DNA of 64,000 bases from Arthrobacter rhombi (GCF_900163545.1 NZ_FUHW01000014.1:62001-126000), one strand, 5' to 3'; shown: positions 15,559 through 24,795, numbered from the stretch's first letter. Notes: generated by a model not told the origin, from the sequence alone. Translations and numbers: made by a program.

Positions 15559-17208
15559 ATGAGCACGTTGCAAGACCAGCACACCGGAAGGCAGCACCCC
15601 GGGCGAGCGCGCCGCTGGGCGGCTCTGGTCGTCCTGATGTTCCCTGTCCTGTTGGTCGCCGTCGACAACACCGTGCTCAGCTTCGCCGTCCCGTCCCTGT
15701 CGCGGGCCCTGGAACCGACGTCGACCCAGCTGCTCTGGATCATCGACATCTACCCCTTGGTGTTGGCGGGCCTGCTGGTCCCCATGGGGAGCCTGGGCGA
15801 CCGGATCGGCCGGAGGAAGCTGTTACTGATCGGCGGGGTGGGCTTCGGCCTCGTCTCGGCCGTGGCCGCCTTCGTCCCCGACGCCACCTCGCTCATCGCC
15901 GCTCGGGCGCTCATGGCAGTCTTTGGCGCAATGCTCATGCCGGCAACCTTGTCCCTGATCCGGAACATCTTCACCGACGACTCCGAACGCCGCACCGCCA
16001 TCGCCGCCTGGGCTTCTGCTTTTTCTGGGGGTGCCGCACTGGGGCCGATCCTGGGCGGTTGGCTGTTGGAACATTTCTGGTGGGGGTCGATCTTCTTGAT
16101 GGCCATCCCCATGCTCCTGCCGCTGGTCGCGCTGGGTCCGTTCCTCATTCCCGAATCCCGCGACCCTCGCCCGGGGCGCATCGATCCACCCAGCATCCTG
16201 CTGGCCGTGGGGACGCTGCTGCCGATCGTGTACGGCATCAAATCGATGACGGGCGCCGGGTCTCTGGCCCTGGGGATCGGGGCGATCGCCCTGGGTCTGG
16301 CCTGTGGCACCATCTTCGTGCGCCGCCAACTGGCCAGCCGCTCACCCATGCTCGACGTCCGCCTGTTCCGCAACCCTGTCTTCTCCGCCGCTTTGGTCGT
16401 GAACCTCTTCAGTGTCTTCGCGCTGGTGGGGTTCATCTATTTTCTTTCCCAGCATTTGCAGCTCATCGCCGGCCTGTCACCGATGGAGGCTGGGGTCTTC
16501 ATGGTCCCCGGACTGGTGTTAACGGTCGTTTTCGGGTTCGTCGCCGTGCCGCTGGTCAAACGGATCGGACCTGCCGGCGTGGTCATGACCGGTTTGGCCT
16601 TCAGCGCCGCGGCCTATGCATTGATCGTGGCGCTGGGAGGGTCCGGATCGTTGATCGGCCTGCTGGTGGCCTTCTGCATCCTCGGCATCGGGGTCGGCCT
16701 GGCCGAGACGATCTCCAACGACCTGGCTCTCTCGGCCGTTCCTCCGGCACGTGCGGGTTCGGCCGCGGCCATCTCGGAGACCGCCTACGAGGTCGGATCG
16801 GTGCTGGGGACCGCAGTTCTGGGGAGCATTCTCAACGCCGTCTACAGCCGGGGGGTGACCATCCCGTCCTCGCTGGATGCGGCAGCGGCCGATCGTGCCC
16901 GGCAGACCTTGGCCGGGGCCTCCGATGTCGCCGGCTCGATGCCCCCGGGTTCCGCGGCCACCGGATTGGCCGAATCCGCCGCACGGGCTTTCGACGGAGG
17001 TGTCACCATCACGGCGGCCATCGCCGTCGTCCTCATGGTCGCCGCATTATTGGTCGTCCGCTTCGCTCTGCGGGGCAGGAGCACCGGCACCGGAACGCCG
17101 GAGGCGCCCACCCCGGAAACCACCGCGGAAACCACCAAGGGGCGCTCCCCGCAGGCCCATCCCGGCCCACCTACCGATGAAATCCCAAAGAATTTGACCA
17201 TCCAATAG
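15559..17208 (+). CDS. DHA2-family (EmrB/QacA) MFS drug efflux transporter
   Basis: Proton-driven export pump of 549 aa with about 14 membrane segments. Diagnostic segments are LLVAVDNTVLSFAVPSLS in helix 1, PLVLAGLLVPMGSLGDRIGRRK (motif A), and SAFSGGAALGPILGGWLLEHFWWGSIFL (motif C, antiporter type). The last ~40 residues form a Thr/Pro-rich cytosolic tail. The ATG at 15559 has AAGG upstream; in-frame codons further upstream would run back across the TetR operator and were rejected. It is likely repressed by the divergent TetR protein. Substrates are unknown but probably lipophilic cations or drugs. Confidence 0.92.
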   Translation: MSTLQDQHTGRQHPGRARRWAALVVLMFPVLLVAVDNTVLSFAVPSLSRALEPTSTQLLWIIDIYPLVLAGLLVPMGSLGDRIGRRKLLLIGGVGFGLVSAVAAFVPDATSLIAARALMAVFGAMLMPATLSLIRNIFTDDSERRTAIAAWASAFSGGAALGPILGGWLLEHFWWGSIFLMAIPMLLPLVALGPFLIPESRDPRPGRIDPPSILLAVGTLLPIVYGIKSMTGAGSLALGIGAIALGLACGTIFVRRQLASRSPMLDVRLFRNPVFSAALVVNLFSVFALVGFIYFLSQHLQLIAGLSPMEAGVFMVPGLVLTVVFGFVAVPLVKRIGPAGVVMTGLAFSAAAYALIVALGGSGSLIGLLVAFCILGIGVGLAETISNDLALSAVPPARAGSAAAISETAYEVGSVLGTAVLGSILNAVYSRGVTIPSSLDAAAADRARQTLAGASDVAGSMPPGSAATGLAESAARAFDGGVTITAAIAVVLMVAALLVVRFALRGRSTGTGTPEAPTPETTAETTKGRSPQAHPGPPTDEIPKNLTIQ

Positions 17209-17279
17209 GTTCTTGGAGCGATCTCGCGTATTGTTGATGACGTAGTCGTAGTTTTCTCGCAGTAATTTCAGTGTCAAGG

Positions 17280-17306
17280 CCCCGTTCGCGGGGAGTGTCT
17301 CTTTTT
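17280..17306 (+). terminator. Probable terminator after the DHA2 pump gene
   Basis: CCCCG-TTCG-CGGGG hairpin at 17280-17293, followed by AGTGTCTC and five T residues at 17302-17306. The stem is short but very GC-rich with a stable TTCG loop. It lies 72 nt after the stop and upstream of the cold-shock gene. Confidence 0.55.
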
Positions 17307-17401
17307 GACTCGCGGTAAATACTCGTAGCTGCATGTCACCGTCAAGTCCGATGGCGACAACCCCTACGTCCCCTGCGGACAGTCTCGAAAGGACACATAT
17401 C

Positions 17402-17605
17402 ATGGCAATTGGTACCGTCAAGTGGTTCAACGCTGAAAAAGGCTTCGGCTTCATCGCTCCCGACGACAACTCGGACGACGTGTTCGCACACTACTCCGCG
17501 ATCCAGTCGAACGGCTTCCGCTCCCTCGAAGAGGGCCAGCGCGTTGAGTTCGAGGTGACCCAGGGCCAGAAGGGCCTGCAGGCCACGGACATCCGCACTG
17601 TCTAA
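17402..17605 (+). CDS. cspA: Cold-shock domain protein
   Basis: Single OB-fold RNA/DNA chaperone of 67 aa. RNP1 (KGFGFI) and RNP2 (VFAHYSAI) are both intact, and the sequence is nearly the family consensus from [16 protein letters not shown] to [10 protein letters not shown]. The ATG at 17402 is preceded by AAAGGA. The 193-nt spacer upstream is long and mostly untranslated, as is common for cold-shock genes, whose leaders often regulate stability or translation. A strong terminator follows. Confidence 0.96.
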   Translation: MAIGTVKWFNAEKGFGFIAPDDNSDDVFAHYSAIQSNGFRSLEEGQRVEFEVTQGQKGLQATDIRTV

Positions 17606-17644
17606 GTCTTCCATTCGGCCCTAACGGGCCAATGTGAACGCCTG

Positions 17645-17685
17645 GAAACGGTGGTATCCCCTCGGGGATGCCACCGTTTCTTTTT
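17645..17685 (+). terminator. Intrinsic terminator of the cold-shock gene
   Basis: A 17-bp stem with one T-G wobble: GAAACGGTGGTATCCCC at 17645-17661 pairs with GGGGATGCCACCGTTTC at 17664-17680. It is followed directly by TTTTT at 17681-17685. Confidence 0.92.
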
Positions 17686-17753
17686 GCCCTGATCGATGCT
17701 GGACGAACGCCTCGGTGATGGATAGGTTGGGCTGAGAGAGCGAAGGACCGACC

Positions 17754-18620
17754 ATGCCATCCCCCACGGATTCGCCACACCCCTTAGGCGCAGAACTGGT
17801 GCGCGGATTCTCCTTGGAGATGACCGGCAAGGACCAACGATCCCTGGCCGAAGCTGCCGGAACCATCCCGGCGGGGACACGGGTCAACGTCACGTTCCTG
17901 GGCAATGAGGATGCCGGTCTGCGCGTGGCTGCAGCTGCAGCCGTCCGCGCTGCGGGGCACGAGCCGGTCCCCCATATTTCTGCTCGCCGACTGGCCTCCT
18001 TCGGCGAACTCGACGGATTCCTCGATCAACTGGTGACCCAGGCCCGGGTCACCGAAGTCTTTGCCGTCGGCGGGGATCCCGTGGAGCCACTCGGCCCGTT
18101 CCCCGACGCCCTGGCTCTCATCGCCTCCGGACGACTGCAAGCCCATGGCGTGACCGGCGTCGCCATCGCCGGCTACCCCGAAGGCCATCCGGAGATCGAC
18201 GACGCCTCGTTATGGGCGGCACTGCAGGACAAGGCGTCAGCCGTACGTTCGGCAGGGCTTTCCGGATCCATCATCACCCAGTTCGGCTTCGATACGCGCC
18301 CGGTGCTCTCCTGGCTGGCCGAGCTACGCGGCCGGGGGATCGACCTCCCGGTCAGGATCGGCGTCCCCGGCCCGGCAGGTATCAAGCGGCTACTCAGCTA
18401 CGCCCGCCGTTTCGGAATCTCCTCCTCGGCAGGCATCGCCCAACAATATGGTTTCTCACTGGCCAACCTGCTGGGAACTGCGGGCCCGGACCGGTTCGTC
18501 AACGATCTGGCGGCTGGGCTGGACCACCGGCTCCATGGTGAGGTGCGCTTGCATTTCTATACTTTCGGGGGGCTGTCCGCCACAGCCCGTTGGGCGCAGG
18601 ACTTCCGGGCAGGACCCTGA
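17754..18620 (+). CDS. Methylenetetrahydrofolate reductase-family protein
   Basis: FAD-dependent TIM-barrel protein of 288 aa related to MetF. It has NVTFLGNED near the start, HISARRL, the VFAVGGDP loop, GVAGYPEGHP-like residues (VAIAGYPEGHPE, near residue 140), TQFGFD and PVRIGVPGPAGIKRLLSYARRFG. The sequence is rather divergent from housekeeping MetF, and no metE or metH is nearby. In related actinobacteria such paralogues accompany C1 catabolism, so the reaction may run in the oxidative direction (inference). AAGGA precedes the ATG by about 8 nt. Confidence 0.82.
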   Translation: MPSPTDSPHPLGAELVRGFSLEMTGKDQRSLAEAAGTIPAGTRVNVTFLGNEDAGLRVAAAAAVRAAGHEPVPHISARRLASFGELDGFLDQLVTQARVTEVFAVGGDPVEPLGPFPDALALIASGRLQAHGVTGVAIAGYPEGHPEIDDASLWAALQDKASAVRSAGLSGSIITQFGFDTRPVLSWLAELRGRGIDLPVRIGVPGPAGIKRLLSYARRFGISSSAGIAQQYGFSLANLLGTAGPDRFVNDLAAGLDHRLHGEVRLHFYTFGGLSATARWAQDFRAGP

Positions 18621-18671
18621 GAGCGGCGACACCCGGGGAATGTTCGGGGACGCAGGTGGGTTGCCCCCTAT

Positions 18672-19664
18672 GTGAGTATTCCCCTTTCCCTTCTTGACCT
18701 TGCTTCCGTTTCCGCAGGAAGCACCATCGCCGACACCTTCCGGGGGTCCGTCGAGCTGGCGCAAACCGCCGAAGCCGCTGGGTACACGCGCATCTGGTAT
18801 GCCGAGCACCACAACATGTCCAACATCGCCTCCAGTGCCACCTCGGTCCTGATCGGGCATATCGCCCAACAGACCTCGACCATCCGGCTGGGTTCCGGCG
18901 GCGTGATGCTGCCCAACCACTCCCCACTGGTCATCGCCGAACAGTTCGGGACCCTTGAAACCCTGTTCCCCGGACGCATCGATCTCGGACTGGGCCGTGC
19001 CCCGGGGACCGATCAGGCGACGTTCCGTGCGCTGCGACGTGATCCGGCGGCAGCCGATGCCTTCCCGCACGATGTCCTCGAACTGCAGGGCTACCTCACC
19101 GGGAACTCACGGATCCCCACGGTATCCGCCATTCCGGGCGCAGGAACCAACGTGCCCCTGTACATTCTCGGGTCAAGCCTGTTTGGAGCCCAGCTGGCCG
19201 CCCAGCTCGGTCTGCCCTATTCTTTTGCCTCACATTTCGCCCCCGATGCCCTGCACGCGGCCGTCGCGGCCTACCGGGATAGCTTCCAGCCTTCCGAACA
19301 GCTCTCCGAACCGCATGTCATCGCTGGGGTGGGAATTATCGCAGCCGAAACCAACCAGCAGGCCCAGGCCCAGATGGAGCAGTCCCGGCGGGATCGGGTT
19401 GCCATGTTCCTCGGACGTGGCCGCGAGGTCCCCTTCACCGAGCCGGAGATCGACATGTTGATGGAATCCGCAGCAGGCGAGCAGATCCTCAAGATGATGG
19501 CGTACACCGCTGTCGGCACGCCAGAGGCCGTCAAGGACTACCTCGAAGGCTTCGCCCGGAGCGCCCACGCCGACGAACTCATCACCGTCCACAACGCCTC
19601 CACGGCCGCTGAGCGGCTCGCCTCCGTCCGGCTCACCGGCCAGGCCATGGGGCTGACCGACTGA
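18672..19664 (+). CDS. Luciferase-like (LLM class) flavin-dependent oxidoreductase, MsnO8 type
   Basis: Bacterial-luciferase-family monooxygenase of 330 aa. The hallmark order is present: [73 protein letters not shown], then a C-terminal [11 protein letters not shown]. The 'MsnO8' subgroup is recognised by this PNHSPL/ALRR arrangement. The substrate is unknown. The start is GTG at 18672 with only a weak upstream GGTGGG. The gene stands alone, 51 nt after the MTHFR-family gene. Confidence 0.88.
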   Translation: MSIPLSLLDLASVSAGSTIADTFRGSVELAQTAEAAGYTRIWYAEHHNMSNIASSATSVLIGHIAQQTSTIRLGSGGVMLPNHSPLVIAEQFGTLETLFPGRIDLGLGRAPGTDQATFRALRRDPAAADAFPHDVLELQGYLTGNSRIPTVSAIPGAGTNVPLYILGSSLFGAQLAAQLGLPYSFASHFAPDALHAAVAAYRDSFQPSEQLSEPHVIAGVGIIAAETNQQAQAQMEQSRRDRVAMFLGRGREVPFTEPEIDMLMESAAGEQILKMMAYTAVGTPEAVKDYLEGFARSAHADELITVHNASTAAERLASVRLTGQAMGLTD

Positions 19665-19713
19665 GGCCCCGTTCCCATTGCCGTCCCCACGTTCTACGCT
19701 GGAGGAGTCAACC

Positions 19714-19755
19714 GTGCTCAAGGCATCAGGCCCGGCACGTGGACTAGGAGGGTAA
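19714..19755 (+). CDS. Possible 13-codon leader ORF before the acidic protein gene
   Basis: GTG at 19714 has GGAGGAG exactly 6 nt upstream and opens a 13-residue frame whose TAA overlaps the GGAGGG ribosome-binding site of the next gene (ATG 19761). Both signals are strong, and such overlap allows translational coupling. The peptide (VLKASGPARGLGG) has no recognisable function. It may be chance. Confidence 0.25.
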   Translation: MLKASGPARGLGG

Positions 19756-19760
19756 CGGCC

Positions 19761-20039
19761 ATGAGCGGAACCTACGACGAGACGGTGTTCGACGAACTTC
19801 CCGATGATGATCTCGACGAGCCCGAAGACGGACGTTACGGCTCCCCCGAGGACGGCTCCTCGGATAATCCGGAGACCATGGACCGCATCGACCCACTGCG
19901 CCGTCATAGCTACCTTGTCGTGGAGGACCTCGATGACAGCGGTGAGTCCGAGGAAAACGACTCCGAGGACGAGCAGATGGCCTCGCAGTGGGAACTCGAT
20001 GACGAGCAGGAAGCCGACCGGGAGGACGACGAGGACTAG
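19761..20039 (+). CDS. Highly acidic hypothetical protein
   Basis: I do not recognise this 92-aa protein. It has 22 Asp and 17 Glu (about 42 percent), five Arg and no Lys, few hydrophobics except the central LRRHSYLVVEDL, and no signal or membrane segment. It should be disordered and strongly negative, which suggests a binding partner that is basic or metal-loaded. The coding call rests on the near-perfect GGAGGG Shine-Dalgarno 9 nt before the ATG and on codon usage. It stands alone between the luciferase-like and LysR genes. Confidence 0.75.
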   Translation: MSGTYDETVFDELPDDDLDEPEDGRYGSPEDGSSDNPETMDRIDPLRRHSYLVVEDLDDSGESEENDSEDEQMASQWELDDEQEADREDDED

Positions 20040-20089
20040 CATGGCATAACATTGCTTGCTGTTCCCCTCTTCGACACTCAGGAGTGCTG

Positions 20090-21016
20090 TTGGTCAACCC
20101 GGTGCATCTTCGCACCCTGCTCGAAGTCATCGCGCACGGCTCGTTTGCCGCCGCTGCCGTGCCCCTCGGCTATACGGCATCGGCTGTCTCCCAACAGATG
20201 ACTGCGCTGGAGCGCGATACCGGCGTCGCGCTTTTCCGGCGGTCGGCCCGGGCCATCGAACCCACCGAGGCGGCGACGACCATGGCGCGGCATGCCCGTA
20301 AGGTTCTGACCGATATTGATGCACTTCTGGCGGCGAGCACGACGGCGGCCGGGCGGCCAGGAGCGGACCCTACCGAGGAGCTCCGTCTGGGCATCTTCCC
20401 TTCGCTGGCCACCTTCGCTCTGCCCCGGCTCTTGGGATCCGCCGGATGGAACGATCTGGGCATCAACCTGCGCATCAGCGTCGGCGAGCCGCACCAGACG
20501 ATCGCCAGCCTGCAAAGCGGAAACGAACTGGATCTGGCGTTGGTCTTCCAAGTCGGCCAGTCAGGGCTGGGGTGGCCCGGCACGATGGACCGGCAATGGC
20601 TCGGCGATGATGACTTCAGGGTAGTCGTGCCGGCTTCGTGGAAGATCGCCGAGGGGGCACAAATTTCGGCGGCTCAGCTGGCGAACATGCCCTGGATCAT
20701 GCATCACGCCGGCACCTCGGACGCCACCGTCATCTCCCGACTCTTCGCCTCCTGCGACCTCCATCCTCGCGTGGTTGCCTACTGCGACGATTTCAACGCC
20801 TCTCTGCACTTGGCAGGTGCCGGACTCGGCGCCGCCCTGGTCCCGGCGCTGGCCATGCAACAACGGCCCCCGGGGCTCGTGGTTCTGGATGTTCCCGAGA
20901 TCCGGTTGGCCCGCAGTATCTTCGCCCTTCAGCTGGGTAACTCCAGAAGCCCAAAGGTCGACGTCTTCATGGACAAATTGGCCGCCGAACTGCGGAAGAT
21001 CAGCATCGTCCCGTGA
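20090..21016 (+). CDS. LysR-family transcriptional regulator
   Basis: Regulator of 308 aa with an N-terminal LysR helix-turn-helix (NPVHLRTLLEVIAHGSFAAAAVPLGYTASAVSQQMTALERDTGVALF) and a periplasmic-binding-like effector domain. TTG at 20090 is preferred, because CAGGAG ends 5 nt upstream of it; the in-frame GTG at 20084 overlaps that element. The effector and target are unknown. The neighbouring hydratase-family gene on the same strand is a possible but unproven target. Confidence 0.9.
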   Translation: MVNPVHLRTLLEVIAHGSFAAAAVPLGYTASAVSQQMTALERDTGVALFRRSARAIEPTEAATTMARHARKVLTDIDALLAASTTAAGRPGADPTEELRLGIFPSLATFALPRLLGSAGWNDLGINLRISVGEPHQTIASLQSGNELDLALVFQVGQSGLGWPGTMDRQWLGDDDFRVVVPASWKIAEGAQISAAQLANMPWIMHHAGTSDATVISRLFASCDLHPRVVAYCDDFNASLHLAGAGLGAALVPALAMQQRPPGLVVLDVPEIRLARSIFALQLGNSRSPKVDVFMDKLAAELRKISIVP

Positions 21017-21114
21017 CATTGCCGGGGCCTTCCATCATCTGGGACCGCAGGACACAGACCGGCCAGTTGTCCCACCTTCGAGACTCCGCCCGCCATGGGC
21101 GGTAGCTTCAATGA

Positions 21115-22218
21115 ATGGGAACAACGCAGGATGCAATCAGGGGACGGGCTTCGATGACACTGACCAACGGAACGAACGCCGCGGAGGATGAGCAGGTGTC
21201 GATCGACGTCATGGACGGTATCGGCCTGCTGACGTTGAACCGGCCCCGACAGATCAATGCCCTCACCCGGGGGATGGTGAAGACCCTGACCGACCAGCTC
21301 GAACAGTGGCGTGGGGACCCAGCGGTTGGCATCGTCGTTCTGCGAGGGGCTGGTGAGCGCGGTTTCTGTGCCGGCGGCGACATTCTGGCCTTCCACACAG
21401 CCATCACCACCGGCAAGCAGCACGAATTCCTGTCGTTCCTGGCCGAGGAGTTTCGCCTCGACGGACTCATCGCCGCCTACCCGAAACCGGTCCTCGCCTA
21501 TATGGACGGGGTCTGCATGGGTGGTGGAGTCGGTCTGGCAGGTCATGCAGGGATCCGCATCGTCACTCCCCGTTCGGCCATTGCCATGCCCGAAACACGC
21601 ATCGGCTACTCCCCCGATGTGGGTGGAACCCACCTGCTCGGCCTGGCTCCGGGGCGCCTCGGGGAACACCTGGCCCTGACCGCCTCGACCATGGGCGCCG
21701 GGGACGCCATCCATGCGGGATTCGCTGACTTCTGCATCTCCGAGGATTCCTTCGAGGATGTTCTGGCGGCCCTGCCCGACCTGATCGGATTGCCCGCCAA
21801 CGAGGTCGCCGTGGCCCTCGAGATCCTCCACGGCACCCCGGCACCCGATGCCCGACTGGTTGCGGAAGCCGTCTGGATCGACGAAGCGTACGCCGCCGAT
21901 GATGTTTCGGCCATTCTGGAACGGCTCGATGCCAGCCCGTTCCCGGGGGCTGCCACGGCCGCCACAGCAGTACGAGGCAATTCTCCGTTATCCACCCAGA
22001 CGGCGCTCCGGGCGGTCAGGGCCGCCCGCGACGAGGCCCATCTGCCCTCGGCGTTGGCCCGGGAGCTCCGGGTAGCCGACTACCTGATGAAGCATCCTGA
22101 CCTGCCCGAAGGAATCCGCGCCCAGATCATCGACAAGGACCGCACACCGCGGTGGTCTCCCGCCGATCCAGCGGACGTCGACCAGCAGGAGATTGCCGCT
22201 GCCATCGCCGCTGGGTGA
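21115..22218 (+). CDS. Enoyl-CoA hydratase/isomerase family, 3-hydroxyisobutyryl-CoA hydrolase-like
   Basis: Crotonase-fold enzyme of 367 aa. It shows ITLNRP-like LLTLNRPRQINAL, the oxyanion loop GAGERGFCAGGDI, GVCMGGGVGLAGHAGIRIVT, and MPETRIGYSPDVGGTHLL with the acid residues typical of 3-hydroxyisobutyryl-CoA hydrolases. Length and C-terminal half (VADYLMKHPDLPEGIRAQIIDKD) also fit that subgroup, which acts in valine breakdown. Two starts are possible. ATG 21115 has TAGCTT ending 6 nt upstream, matching the leaderless pattern seen elsewhere here; ATG 21154 has a GGGGA-like site. Confidence 0.9.
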   Translation: MGTTQDAIRGRASMTLTNGTNAAEDEQVSIDVMDGIGLLTLNRPRQINALTRGMVKTLTDQLEQWRGDPAVGIVVLRGAGERGFCAGGDILAFHTAITTGKQHEFLSFLAEEFRLDGLIAAYPKPVLAYMDGVCMGGGVGLAGHAGIRIVTPRSAIAMPETRIGYSPDVGGTHLLGLAPGRLGEHLALTASTMGAGDAIHAGFADFCISEDSFEDVLAALPDLIGLPANEVAVALEILHGTPAPDARLVAEAVWIDEAYAADDVSAILERLDASPFPGAATAATAVRGNSPLSTQTALRAVRAARDEAHLPSALARELRVADYLMKHPDLPEGIRAQIIDKDRTPRWSPADPADVDQQEIAAAIAAG

Positions 22219-22230
22219 ACCTGGACCCGC

Positions 22231-24069
22231 CTAGCCCCCGGGTCTGGATTCAGGCCGGTTTCCCGAGGACTCGACGAGACTCGTGGTGCCGGTATCGGTG
22301 TCATCCACCGATTCCCGGTTCGTGTGTTGCTTGACCGTGGCCATGATGCCGGTTTCGTCCCACCGGCCCATGTCCGGCCGGTCGCCACCTGAGATCCTTT
22401 CCCCGCCAACGGTATGCTCACCTGCTGCTTGGCCGGCGTCCTGTTCCATCCATGGCATCGGAGCGAACTCGCCAAAGTGATCGGCGTCTGCTTCCTTCCA
22501 GTCCACCGCCCAGCCGCGCGGGGGGTCCTCGAGGAGTTCCCCCGGTCGCAGCCAGTTGAAGATGGCCGCATAGCTACTGGTCGTCAGATGGTCCACGCGC
22601 CGACGCAGCATGCGTGGATTGAGTTGCTCGGGGTTGGAGACCCCCATCGATGCCATGATCTGCCCAGCTTCGGCAACCGTCAGCTTGTGGTAGTTGTGCA
22701 CCCGGTTTCCTTTGTCATCCACATCGACCGCCCGCATGAGCCGAGGATTTTGCGTGGTGACGCCGACCGGGCAGCGGTTGGTATGGCAAAGCTGTGCTTG
22801 AATGCAGCCGGTGGCCATCATCATCGAACGCGCGCTCATGGTGAAGTCTGCGCCCTGAATGAGTCGTTTGACGATATCGCTTCCCGTGGCGACTTTTCCG
22901 GCGGCGCCCAAGCGGATTCGACCTCGCAGGCCCGTTCCTACCAGGGCGTTGTGCATCAGCATCAGGCCCTCAGTCAGTGGGGTTCCCACATGATCTTCGT
23001 ATTCCAGCGGTGCGGCGCCAGTGCCGCCTTCGGAACCGTCGATGATGATGTAGTCGGGGGTGACGCCAGTCTCCAACATCGCCTTGCACATGGCCAGCAC
23101 ATCGGTACGCGAGCCGACGCAGAATTTATACCCGATCGGCTTCCCGTCGGCGAGCTCACGCAATGTCCCCACGAATTCCATCAATTCGCGAGGGGTGTGG
23201 AACGCCGAATGCGAGGCCGGGGAGATACAATCCTCGTCCATCGGCACCCCGCGAGCCTCGGCGATCTCGGGCGTGAGCTTCTCCATCGGCAGGACGCCGC
23301 CGATGCCTGGCTTCGCACCTTGACTGAGCTTCAAGGTTATTCCCTTGACCTGTTCGGTGGCGGCCTTCGTCCGGAAGGTCTCCGGGGCAAATTTGCCCTT
23401 CTTATCGCGGCAGCCGAAGTATCCCGATCCGATTTCCCAGAAAATATCAGCACCGTGCTCGAGGTGGTACTTACTGAGCCCACCTTCCCCTGTTTCCTGG
23501 ACGAAACCACCCAAGGAGGCCCCTTTGTTCATCGCCAGGACCGCGTTTTTGGACAGTGCCCCGAAACTCATCGACGAGATGTTCATCAAGGAGATCTCAT
23601 AGGGTTGTCGGCAATCCGGTCCCCCGATGCGGACTCGGTGTGCCCGTTCCGGCGGTGCCACCGGCGCGCTGGAGTGCAGTAGAAATTCGTAGCCTTGGGC
23701 ATTGACATCGCGTTCTGTCCCGAAGGCCTTATGGCTGTCGGCCCCCTTGGAACGGGTGTAGATCAACGAGCGGGTATCCCGGTCGAAGGGCCGCCCATCG
23801 GTGTTCCGCTCGATAAAGTACTGCTGGATCTCCGGGCGGATGGATTCGAGCAGGTAGCGCATACGTCCCAGCACCGGATAGTTGCGCAGGATGGCATGTT
23901 TGGTCTGGAACAGGTCATGCAAACCCAACCCGACGAGGAGCAACACCAGGACCCCTAAAACGACCCAACCGGTGGTCCCGAATGAGGCCGCCACGACAGC
24001 GGCCGCTGCCAGAACGACGAATAAGGTCAGAAGGAAAAAACGCACCATGGGGCCGAGCTTACTCGCCAT
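22231..24069 (-). CDS. FMN-binding glutamate synthase-family protein
   Basis: Membrane-tethered protein of 612 aa. Residues about 9-50 make two hydrophobic segments, followed by a GltS-like TIM barrel: DIFWEIGSGYFGCRD, GITLKLSQGAKPGIGG, the ISPASHSAF segment, VGSRTDV, YIIIDGSEGGTGAAPLEY and AAGKVATGSDIVKRLIQGADF. A cysteine cluster (CIQAQLCHTNRCPVGVTTQ) matches the [3Fe-4S] region. Family members lack the amidotransferase domain, and their reaction is not established. The last ~80 residues are a hydrophilic Asp/Gly/Glu-rich tail not usual for the family. The start could also be ATG 24048. It diverges from a lipoprotein gene. Confidence 0.88.
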   Translation of the reverse strand: MASKLGPMVRFFLLTLFVVLAAAAVVAASFGTTGWVVLGVLVLLLVGLGLHDLFQTKHAILRNYPVLGRMRYLLESIRPEIQQYFIERNTDGRPFDRDTRSLIYTRSKGADSHKAFGTERDVNAQGYEFLLHSSAPVAPPERAHRVRIGGPDCRQPYEISLMNISSMSFGALSKNAVLAMNKGASLGGFVQETGEGGLSKYHLEHGADIFWEIGSGYFGCRDKKGKFAPETFRTKAATEQVKGITLKLSQGAKPGIGGVLPMEKLTPEIAEARGVPMDEDCISPASHSAFHTPRELMEFVGTLRELADGKPIGYKFCVGSRTDVLAMCKAMLETGVTPDYIIIDGSEGGTGAAPLEYEDHVGTPLTEGLMLMHNALVGTGLRGRIRLGAAGKVATGSDIVKRLIQGADFTMSARSMMMATGCIQAQLCHTNRCPVGVTTQNPRLMRAVDVDDKGNRVHNYHKLTVAEAGQIMASMGVSNPEQLNPRMLRRRVDHLTTSSYAAIFNWLRPGELLEDPPRGWAVDWKEADADHFGEFAPMPWMEQDAGQAAGEHTVGGERISGGDRPDMGRWDETGIMATVKQHTNRESVDDTDTGTTSLVESSGNRPESRPGG

Positions 24070-24109
24070 GCCGCGAAGTCGACACAACAACGCCCGGTCA
24101 GGGACAATG

Positions 24110-24784
24110 ATGGGCATGTTGGAGCATTTGGGACGGCCTGCCGCACGCTTGACGGGGCTGGTCGGCATCGCGGCAGTCGCCGCGCTCCTCGGGGGCTGTT
24201 CCGCGGGAAACATCATCGACCCGGATACCCCCGACGACGCCACGGCGACCGAGACACGCACAGCTGCTGGCACTGCCCCCACCTCACCCGCTGCTCCCGA
24301 GGCGAGCATCCCCGCCCACGAATCCCCGGTGCGGATCACCAGTGAACGCGGGCTGCCACTCTATGCCCCCGGGGATGAACTGACGCTGCAAGGTTCAGAC
24401 GCCGAACCCCAGATCACCTTGACGGTCACGTCCCTCTCGGTTCACGAGACCTGCCCGATCGACGGCGGCAAACCCGATCATGACGCCTTCGCCGTGCTCG
24501 AGATCGACGCGTCCTTCAAAGCCTCCCACGGAGACGCAGCACAGCGCCCCTTGAGCCTCTCCCCGAATCAGTGGTCCTTCTACTCCACAGCCGATGCCCG
24601 GTTCGACGGCGACTTGGGCACCACCCCTGCCGCCTCCTGCCAAAACGCAGGCACGGCATTGCCCGTCGAACTGAAGCCAGGCGCCTCGGTCCACGGAACC
24701 CTCGTCCTGGACATCCCCGCAGCGAAAGGTTCGCTCACGCTGGCCGATGTCGACACCGATATCGCCGAGTGGCAGCTGCCCTGA
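24110..24784 (+). CDS. Putative lipoprotein with a DUF4352-like fold
   Basis: Secreted lipoprotein of 224 aa. A signal peptide (RLTGLVGIAAVAALLGGC) ends at a lipobox LLGGC, then comes a Thr/Ala/Pro-rich linker and a beta-rich domain (QITLTVTSLSVHETC, AFAVLEIDASFKA, VELKPGASVHGTLVLDIP). This pattern resembles DUF4352 or immunoglobulin-like modules. Two cysteines in the domain (SVHETC and AASCQ) could form a disulphide. AGGGA lies 5 nt before ATG 24110. It diverges from the FMN-binding protein gene with only a ~40-nt spacer. Confidence 0.8.
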   Translation: MGMLEHLGRPAARLTGLVGIAAVAALLGGCSAGNIIDPDTPDDATATETRTAAGTAPTSPAAPEASIPAHESPVRITSERGLPLYAPGDELTLQGSDAEPQITLTVTSLSVHETCPIDGGKPDHDAFAVLEIDASFKASHGDAAQRPLSLSPNQWSFYSTADARFDGDLGTTPAASCQNAGTALPVELKPGASVHGTLVLDIPAAKGSLTLADVDTDIAEWQLP

Positions 24785-24795
24785 CGAAATATGCC

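Noticed and set aside
15084..17180. Frame of about 700 codons on the plus strand across tetR and the DHA2 pump
   Set aside because: Arg/Pro/Gly-rich with no recognisable domain. It overlaps two well-supported genes, one antisense and one in another frame, and crosses the operator.
17209..17401. Possible riboswitch in the long leader of the cold-shock gene
   Set aside because: No known aptamer core could be recognised. A short GC hairpin with a T-run fits termination of the upstream pump gene. A cold-responsive leader is possible but not demonstrable from sequence.
20041..20056. ATGGCATAA directly after the acidic gene as a tiny ORF
   Set aside because: Only two sense codons, with no ribosome-binding site of its own.
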